Under the pieces are notes generated by a model. It was not told where the DNA came from. It saw only the letters and a list, made by a program, of their open reading frames with translations, and did no database searches. A DNA stretch of 64,000 bases, from assembly GCA_049724395.1 (NCBI GenBank), contig JAUGWO010000138.1, forward strand, positions 1-64,000. The letters run 5' to 3'. Below are positions 57,300-64,000 of the stretch, piece by piece. Made by a program: the position numbers and the translations under genes. Positions within the stretch are counted from its first letter, which is position 1. The number at the start of each line of letters is the position of its first letter. Source of the stretch: Spongospora subterranea f. sp. subterranea (Eukaryota; Endomyxa: Phytomyxea; Phytomyxea; Plasmodiophorida).

Positions 57300-59837
57300 T
57301 TAATGACGCCTATCACGTCTGGGTTTTTCAGGGGATTTAGGTGGCGTTTCTTTGCGCCGTTTCCTAGACTTTCCTTCTGAATGGTAACTCTCTCTAACAT
57401 CGATCCGAGAAGTTCTGGCTGGGGATCGATCACGATGTTTATGCGAATTACGATGGTCGGACCTTGATTCATCATATCTTTCATCCTAACAAGCGACACA
57501 CATTAAATCCATGTAATAAAAATCGTTGCCAAAAACCCCTTGCACTCACAATCCTCCTGCGTTCCCTATCGCGCGTATGACTTTCAGCCACACGATGGCT
57601 TCCTTTATCAGAGCGACCGCGTCCGTCTGATGACTCCAAATCCCTGCTGGACCTAGGACGATTGTCTCTGCCATCAAAACCACCTCGTCCAACTTCTTTA
57701 TCATCGCTATGGTTTTCATTGCGTGTTGCGGAATCCTTCTTGGAAGAGCTCGAGCCCTGAACATTTCGCCTATCCATGTCATTTGATGGCGCAGGCTTCA
57801 CATTATCTCGCCGCTCTAATCCTTCAGAAGTAGCAGCACGGGACCGCGATTCCGCTTGACGTTTATCATCTCGATGGATTTCAACTCTCTTTCGATCATC
57901 ACCATGACGACGATCCTAGCCAAACACGAGGGAATAAGAAAGGTGATAACGATCAGTCTTGTCCACTAACATCGACGGCAGATGGAACACGGGAACCCTG
58001 CTTCAATGGATCTTTGCGCATGGTTTCGTATGCTTCATCAATGGCTCGTCTTCTTTCAGGGTGTATTGAATGGCTTGGCTTATCATTCTTCTTCCCAGAA
58101 AATCCTGACTCTTGTTTAGGTTTGTCTGTACTTTCATGATGTCGATGTACATGACCCTTTGAGGAATCAAGCAAAGATGAACTATCATCTCTCGCAACTT
58201 TTCTGGTTTTATCTACTACTTCGTTTCCCTCACTACGACTCCGTTTACTTCGGCGAATTTCTCTTTCGCTAGTGTCACGACTTTCTTTGCGATGGCTTCT
58301 TTCAGTACCAACTTCTTCCTTCAAGCCACCCGAGGAATGAACCCCATGTTCATAATCTAGAATCTTTGATCGCCGACGGGAAGTATCATTTTCTAAGCGA
58401 CCGGAACGCTTTTCGTCGTCTCTACTGGGACGATGTCTTTCCGATACATCACGGTCTACTCTGCTACGATAGTGCTCACGTTCGTCCTCCTCACGAATAA
58501 TTGTTCTCTTGGGAGCGCTGTCGTTTCGGCTTCTGCCAGTTTCAGTATGGGCAAAATCTTTCCTCAAATTGCCTGGAGCATCGTGCTTCAGTCGACGGTC
58601 GGAATCACCGTTGTCAGACCGTTCTCGCCGCAGGTATTCTTCCCGATGACGATGGTGCCTGTCACCGTTAACCTCTCGCCGGTCCTGATCAACTGCATAA
58701 GATCGGGATGTTTCCGCGTCGCCGCTCTTTTTAAGAAGCTTTTCGGAACTTCGACCATCAGGTCGGGCATCTTTGTCCGTTACCCTGCTTTGATTGCTTT
58801 GAGTTTGATCGCGCAAAGGAACATCATCAGGCCCACGAATATCTGTGTTTTCAATCTCTACAATTGAAATTAGGTCCAAATCAGCGTTTTTTAGAACAAA
58901 AATTCTGGGTTTCTTCAGTACCTGCTGCCTTTTCACAAACTTCGGTTTTTTCTAAAGACTTTGAAGATAAATCTGGCAAAGCTTCCGAAAAAATCTTACT
59001 CTCCGGAACCTCTTTTCCATGACCTTCCGCATTTGATTTTCTGTCATTTTCAGATACTTCTTTACTTTTCGAATGATTCGCCACAGAAGAACGGCCCCGA
59101 CTAACATCATGATGATCGTTATGGGACCTATCAGCGTGTCAATCTGAGAATCGTTGAACTGAAAACAAAAAACCAACCGTTGGAAAGTCGTGTCCCTCGG
59201 ATCCTTTCTTAACACAATATCTCTTCGCCTATTTTCGTCCAGCTCTCTTGGTGGCCGACCATAGGCGGGCTTATAAATCCTAGATGGCGAAACGCGGCGC
59301 AAACTTGATGGTGCAGTCCGCTTTGATCCATAGCCAGTTGGAGCCTCATTCGGTCTAAGATTGGCCTCTTCCACGACCAAAAGTGATGCTTGCGCCATTC
59401 TTCCATTAATACTTGTTGAATCAACAGTATCGATACCTCTAAGAGCAGCATCCGAACTGTCAAATGTAATGGTTGCGATTCCTAACGATTTTCCGTTCTT
59501 TATGGCAGTGTCAAATTCTACCGATTTGATAACACCGCAATCTGACAATAAGTTTCTCAAGTCAGCTTCGGTTGTCCACCACTGAAGGTTCCTAATTAAA
59601 ACATGAATAACAAAAATGGTCCTGCAGTGATGAGTATAATAAAGCAAGTTACCTAATTCGAATGTCTTTGATTCCTTGGTCAAGAGTGGGAGCTATATCC
59701 GCAGGTATATCAACAACCGGCGTCACTGGCTGATGGAACAACTCAAAATCCGCTGCAGGAGATGTTTCCGGCACTGACACATTAACCGCGGCATCAAGAA
59801 CCGGTAATAAATTGTCATCGTCGTACAGCCATGACAT
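57300..59837 (-). CDS. RRM plus RS/RD-rich protein of the CPSF6/CFIm68 type
   Basis: Exon 1 starts at 59837 with MSWLYDDDNLLPVLDAAVNV and ends DQGIKDIRIR. The next exon continues NLQWWTTEADLRNLLSDCG, VIKSVEFD and GIATITFDSSDAALRGID, an RRM whose RNP2 with WW is typical of cleavage factor Im 68/59 (CPSF6/7). After YGRPPRELDENRRRDIV come about 500 residues dense in Arg-Asp, Arg-Glu and Arg-Ser, with Lys (for example SEREIRRSKRSRSEGNEV), split by three or more short introns. The end is KSPEKPRRDRRH and TAA at 57300-57302. Such proteins pair with CFIm25 in 3'-end processing of pre-mRNA in the nucleus. CFIm68 is absent from budding yeast. Confidence 0.85.
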
Positions 59838-61156
59838 CGTCGCAAAGAATTCTGGTGAGTTGAGAGGATTACCAACCTCGCTTATGGGCGAGGGTGATGT
59901 GTTGATGGGGGTATTATTGGCAATTCAATGTCGGAATGGATATCCTGAAAAGGATATAGAGAGGGTATACTTGACTGGTGACGAATTCACTATACGATAC
60001 ACAATCAATGACGGGGACTGATCAGGATGGGTGGGTAGATTAGGGAAAACAGGTAATGGGTAACGATTACCAACTACCGCTGACACGTCTGTCTAGACCA
60101 CCAGTAGCGCAAGCCACTCCTACCGGTTGGCGCACACTCACACAATTGCGCGCAATAAACCGAAAATTGCGAACTTGAAGGTGAAGGATGTCTGTCACTT
60201 CCTGATTTTCTTTCTGCGCTGTGTCCGGTTCAATTTTCTACGTCCTCGAAGAATGTCAAGATGATGAATGAACACAATATTTTGCCATTTCGCTGTGCTC
60301 TTAACAATCAAATGTGGCGAATGTCACTAAACTGCATTTCCGCTGCAACAGCGTCAGGTGCTGCTCAAATGAGAACCGCTGTTTAAACCTGATTTTCTTT
60401 TGTTCATGAATTGCCTACCAAATTCGGTAGCATCCATTCCAATCGGATCAGCATTGGTTCACTGTACAAACCCTCTTTTCCCTCAAACTGGATTCATCGC
60501 GCTTCAATTGTGTAGTTTTTCCTGCATACGCGACTCGGCTCGTAAAGATTATTATCTTTGCTTCAATTATTCAGGACCAACAAGCCTAATTTTCATTGTA
60601 GTCATAGTTGCTTGAAAACTTGGAATTTTCAGCCATTAAAGTCATGGGCAGCGAAACGAAAAAATGCTTTGATCACTGCGTAGGCTATAGTTTTATCCTT
60701 GGAAAGCTCTAAATATTAAATTAAACGCGAGGATTTGTCCTGCTTCAGACTTTTTCCGTTTTTTATTGTTTTAGTCGCGCATTGAACGCTGGTTTACATG
60801 TCCAAATAATAGTCACAAAATTCGCATGTAATTTGATCAGGTTTGATCATGAATCCAAATTGCAATGACTTGATAAGTGTGGTTGACCCAACCGCCATCA
60901 GTCCATGACCCAGGTGACCTGGTCAGGACTCAAGGGGCCAGCCGGGCGGAACCTCTTCCTGCAAGTGGAACGAGGCGCCGCGTACTGTACAGTAAAGTAT
61001 ATGGGGAGACAGTTGAATGTATATATGTGAGACCTTATCGCTGTGCCCTTTTGTGGTTTGATTGTGTGTTTATCGGCATAACTATTGGAGTATTAGCCAA
61101 TATAGTCGCTCTGACCATCTTCTTTATCAGCTTCAACAGCCAGGACTACGGTCGCG
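59838..61156. promoter_or_regulatory. Divergent intergenic region, CFIm68-like / proteasome beta
   Basis: 1.3 kb between divergent starts. A 69-codon plus frame starting next to 59812 overlaps the first exon of the minus gene and lacks motifs. A 71-codon frame at 60400 likewise. From 60877 to 61156 a frame exists just before the proteasome start, with a hydrophobic run (NIVALTIFFISF), but it is out of register with it. No regulatory element recognised. Confidence 0.45.
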
Positions 61157-61857
61157 ATGGATATCATTATCGGAATTGTGGGCGATGGCTATACTCTTAT
61201 TACCGCCGATAGCTCATCCGCCTCCTCGATCGTCCGGTATCAAGACACTGAAGATAAGGTCTGGGTTTCCGCAGTATATAGGGTGTCCCTGTTCTGATTT
61301 GTTCCATGTTAGATTTATGGGCTAGGAGATGATACAATGACCACCAGGCAAATTATGGCCTGTGCTGGACCCAATAGCGACAGGACCATGTTCTGTGAGT
61401 TCATCGAGCGAAATGTGAAGATGTACTCGTTGGAGGCCGGTATCCCGTTGACCACCAAGGCTGTAGCAAATTTTACCCGGTAATTAGGGCGCCATCTCAA
61501 TGATTCATACTAATCGGAGATATGCTAACCAGAAACACCTTGGCAACGGCCTTACGAAAGGGGCCATATCAGGCAAACATCCTTCTGGGAGGATTTGATC
61601 AGGGTAAAGGACCATCCCTTTATATAATGGACTATATGGGTGCATTGCATCCAGTAGACAAGGCTGCCCATGGATATGGATCCTACTTCACCCTTGGTCT
61701 ACTTGATCGTCATTACAAAAAGAATATGACGCTCGATGAAGGGTTGCAGCTCCTCAAGCAATGCATTGCCGAGCTTAACACTCGGTTCATATTAAACACT
61801 CCACACTTCATCGCTAAGATAGTCGATAAAGATGGTGTTCGTAAAATTGAAGTCTAA
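61157..61857 (+). CDS. PRE1: 20S proteasome subunit beta-4 (PSMB2/Pre1)
   Basis: Exons 61157-61258, 61313-61479 and 61533-61857, joined across introns of 54 and 53 nt, give 197 residues, close to PSMB2 (201). The N-terminus MDIIIGIVGDGYTLITADSS has no propeptide or active-site Thr, as expected for the non-catalytic beta-4 subunit. Further blocks are GLGDDTMTTRQIMACAGPNS, TTKAVANFTRNTLATALR, NILLGGFDQGKGPSLYIMDY, GALHPVDKAAHGYGSYFTLG, LLDRHYKKNMTLDEGLQLLK and RFILNTPHFIAKIVDKDGVR. The second intron has CTAAC before its AG. It forms the structural inner ring of the 20S core. Confidence 0.95.
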
Positions 61858-62100
61858 AAATATTTGACATAAACCCTATCGCTTTTGCCAATTCACGATT
61901 TCTTCAAATCATAATTCCATTGTATTAATATTTTTTACGTGCTAATGGCGACATCCTTGCCAAACTATTCTCGTAAAACACCTTAAATTCAGTGTCGTGC
62001 CTTGTTGCACCTCTCGTCAGCCGTGGCATTTTCTGTCGTGATCTCAACAGCAATGGGGGTTCGATGATCGACATGGAGATAAATCGTGGATGATTTCTAA
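61858..62100. other. Convergent spacer
   Basis: 3' ends of the proteasome gene and of the minus-strand gene at 62101 face each other. No feature seen. Confidence 0.4.
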
Positions 62101-63406
62101 TTAAACCGACGAAATCATCTGCTGAATGAGATCTAGCCCTCTAAAAAACAAGCGGAAAATCAGTTGCTGGCTAATGCTAGTGTCGATTGTCGATAGGAAA
62201 TTTACCGTCATCAAGGGCAGGTGACGGAGACGCAATTCAATTTCATGATCTGAAATCTCCAAGTTATTTTCAAAACAACTAAAAGAAGGATGAAAAATAC
62301 CTATATTACGAGATGACGGATGAGTATAGGCAGGTTTATCTACAGACACAATATGAGACGAGGGCTCGGGAGCTGGGCTGTAGACGATTTTAGGATCGAC
62401 CGATCTTTCGGAACGTTCAAGAATCGGGCCTGAGACGACCTGATTCAGGATTGGACCATGGACCTTGGGACACTTAACCGAGAAGCCCTCAATATCGTCT
62501 CTAGCTAGCACGACGAGTTCATTGCTATCATGATGGATCAGCTTGGCCAAGTCAGCGGGTAAGCGCCATCTCCCCGTCACAGGTTCAGCGGACACAATCA
62601 CTTTCCACTGCCCATTATCACACCATGCTCTACCGAATTCCCCTAGCTTCCTGCTGCTTTGAGATTTCAACATTTTTCGGCGCATCTCCAATGTCCTGCC
62701 AGATATTCTCTCGCTGTTGATCTTTTCTGTCTTTTCCCATCGTATGGCTTCCTCTCTGTCTCTTTTCTTGAATTGTCTGAATTTTACACGAGCTGTTGTT
62801 TCACTTCTCACTATCTGGGAATCATTCTTATGATTAAACTTTGTCTTCATGCTCTTTACTTGATCCTTTTGTTGTATTGCCTCAAGTTTTCTCCATCTCT
62901 CACCCTCTTCAGTCCTCCTTTTGCTTTCCCTTTGTATTTCACGCATCTGTTTCATCTTATTGGCATGGCGCTTTGCAATCGGATTTAGCTTATCGTCTAT
63001 GTAAGATTGAAATTGCCTAACATAATTGCTCCTACACGAGTGAGGAATATCGACCCCAAATGCCGAGAATATTCCAGAATGGCGACGTGAGGTTGTTGGC
63101 TCTAGTGGTCCATACACGTATTCGCCATCCGGTGATAACGGGGTACGAGGAGGGCTGTGAATGCATCCAGCTTTATCATTAATAGAACGGGATGACGATT
63201 GGGATGACAACACTCCTGGCGTTAGCATTGCTCCACAAGATATTTCCACAATCTGGCAAATATCTCTTGCAATCAACACCATCAAACGAAAATAGATATA
63301 TATATATTACATGATCACGCATCGATAAGTGAATGACTTGGAAGCTGGCGTAATTTCCAAATAAATTTGATCGAGTATCAACGTTCAGAAATCCAGAGAA
63401 AGGCAT
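62101..63406 (-). CDS. Basic coiled-coil protein, unknown function
   Basis: Exon 1 (63406 to about 63311) encodes MPFSGFLNVDTRSNLFGNYA and is joined by a 56-nt intron (GTAATATATAT...TTGCCAG) to the long second exon starting IVEISCGAMLTPGVLSSQSS. The product is about 410 residues. It contains YGPLEPTTSRRHSGIFSAFG, a charged coiled coil at about 130-215 (MKQMREIQRESKRRTEEGER; EEAIRWEKTEKINSERIS) and a folded-looking part with WCDNGQWKVIVSAEPVTGRW. The end is hydrophobic and helical. No family recognised; the WKVIVSAEPVTGRWRLP block is the best handle for a search. Confidence 0.65.
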
Positions 63407-63518
63407 GATATTCCTCTATTAGTGGTTTTGCTGGGGAAGACCGAACCCTGTTTCGAGAGCCCAGAGTACGGCTGGCAGTAATACACGATATGAATGATAA
63501 ACCCCTGGATGATATAAA

Positions 63519-63998
63519 TCAATTACAGGGGGAGACCAGAGTGGGATATGGCCTACCATATGAGTTGCGAAACCTGATCATCTCTCTATGGTCAATAACC
63601 GACAACCGAAACTCCATATTCAGCGGGTCTTGCCAAGCAATATCTGTGACTATAGAATTGGAGATCATAGCCCATTTCTGCCAGAATAGCTCATTGCTGA
63701 GGAACTCGTGCAGCACTATATTCGCATACAGCGATATATTCCAACTGTTGTGTAAAGCAACATGATTTACCCAACGCTGAGCAATTTCTGATGGTAGCTT
63801 CACAGAAACTCGCTTGGAGGAAGATTTCCTCCATTTTTGCTTCATCAACTCCAATGTCGTTCCATTGGTCCAATCTATCGCCGATTCCTGTTGAAAAGAT
63901 GGGTTCATGCTATGGTCGACAACATCTATGGAATTGGTTGGCTGTGGCTCTGGCCCAGGCAAAAATGATGCTTTGTCGGGAACCGACAATGGAAACAT
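63519..63998 (-). CDS. Unknown protein, probably continuing beyond the window
   Basis: Open from the right edge to a stop at 63519. The visible 159 residues contain KQKWRKSSSKRVSVKLPSEI, QRWVNHVALHNSWNISLYAN and LFWQKWAMISNSIVTDIAWQ, and the end is RPYPTLVSPCN. The Met at 63998 may be internal since the frame reaches the edge. No family recognised. Confidence 0.5.
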   Translation of the reverse strand: MFPLSVPDKASFLPGPEPQPTNSIDVVDHSMNPSFQQESAIDWTNGTTLELMKQKWRKSSSKRVSVKLPSEIAQRWVNHVALHNSWNISLYANIVLHEFLSNELFWQKWAMISNSIVTDIAWQDPLNMEFRLSVIDHREMIRFRNSYGRPYPTLVSPCN

Positions 63999-64000
63999 GG

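Overview
This window is nuclear DNA from a eukaryote, most likely an early-diverging (chytrid-grade) fungus. I rely on four points: many genes are split by very short GT-AG introns (mostly 37-61 nt, up to 73); the recognisable genes are conserved eukaryotic ones (dynamin-related DNM1, coronin, RPN13, proteasome beta, PIP kinase, a WDTC1-type protein, a CFIm68-type splicing/polyadenylation factor, mitochondrial FAD glycerol-3-phosphate dehydrogenase); the transposase remnants are of fungal type; and there is a GPI-anchored pectin-degrading enzyme plus a small SMP-like fungal stress protein. The exact species cannot be read from the sequence.

Layout. 1-3,000: two decayed copies of a fungal DDE transposase with direct repeats. 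3,133-4,797: single-exon secreted protein with a duplicated 36-residue segment. 6.4-7.3 kb: small protein with a GCR1_C-type DNA-binding domain. 7.9-10.7 kb: multi-exon gene of unknown function whose 3' end is copied in inverted orientation just downstream, followed by a second large inverted repeat (to 12.1 kb). 13.2-17.2 kb: a secreted protein made of three head-to-tail copies of an ancestral gene, two of them still carrying a decayed signal peptide inside the protein, with about 1.04 kb duplicated without visible change. 17-22 kb: poorly coding DNA with one clear small SMP-like gene. 21.9-24.2 kb: GH28 rhamnogalacturonase-like enzyme with seven exact 30-bp repeats and a GPI signal. 25.6-26.5 kb: unknown gene. 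26.8-27.6 kb: 71-bp minisatellite. 28.1-31.3 kb: HEAT-type helical-repeat protein. 32.8-35.1 kb: unknown membrane protein converging on a phosphatidylinositol phosphate kinase. 36 kb: transposase fragment. 38.8-43.6 kb: hydrophobic-hairpin protein, WDTC1, RPN13. 43.6-48 kb: low-confidence genes.

48.2-64 kb is a dense housekeeping block of convergent and divergent pairs: DNM1 / three-RRM protein (37 bp apart, tail to tail), GUT2 / coronin (about 100 bp apart, tail to tail), CFIm68-like, proteasome beta-4, and two unassigned proteins.

Functionally, RPN13 and the proteasome beta subunit belong to the 26S proteasome and the WDTC1-type protein to CUL4 ubiquitin ligase adaptors. DNM1, coronin and the PIP kinase serve organelle fission, actin and phosphoinositide signalling. 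The extracellular set (GH28 enzyme, triple-unit protein, 3.1-kb protein) looks like an accessory secretome with repeat-driven change. Exon joins given here were worked out by eye from splice sites and reading frames. The conserved genes are well supported; the unnamed ones are not.
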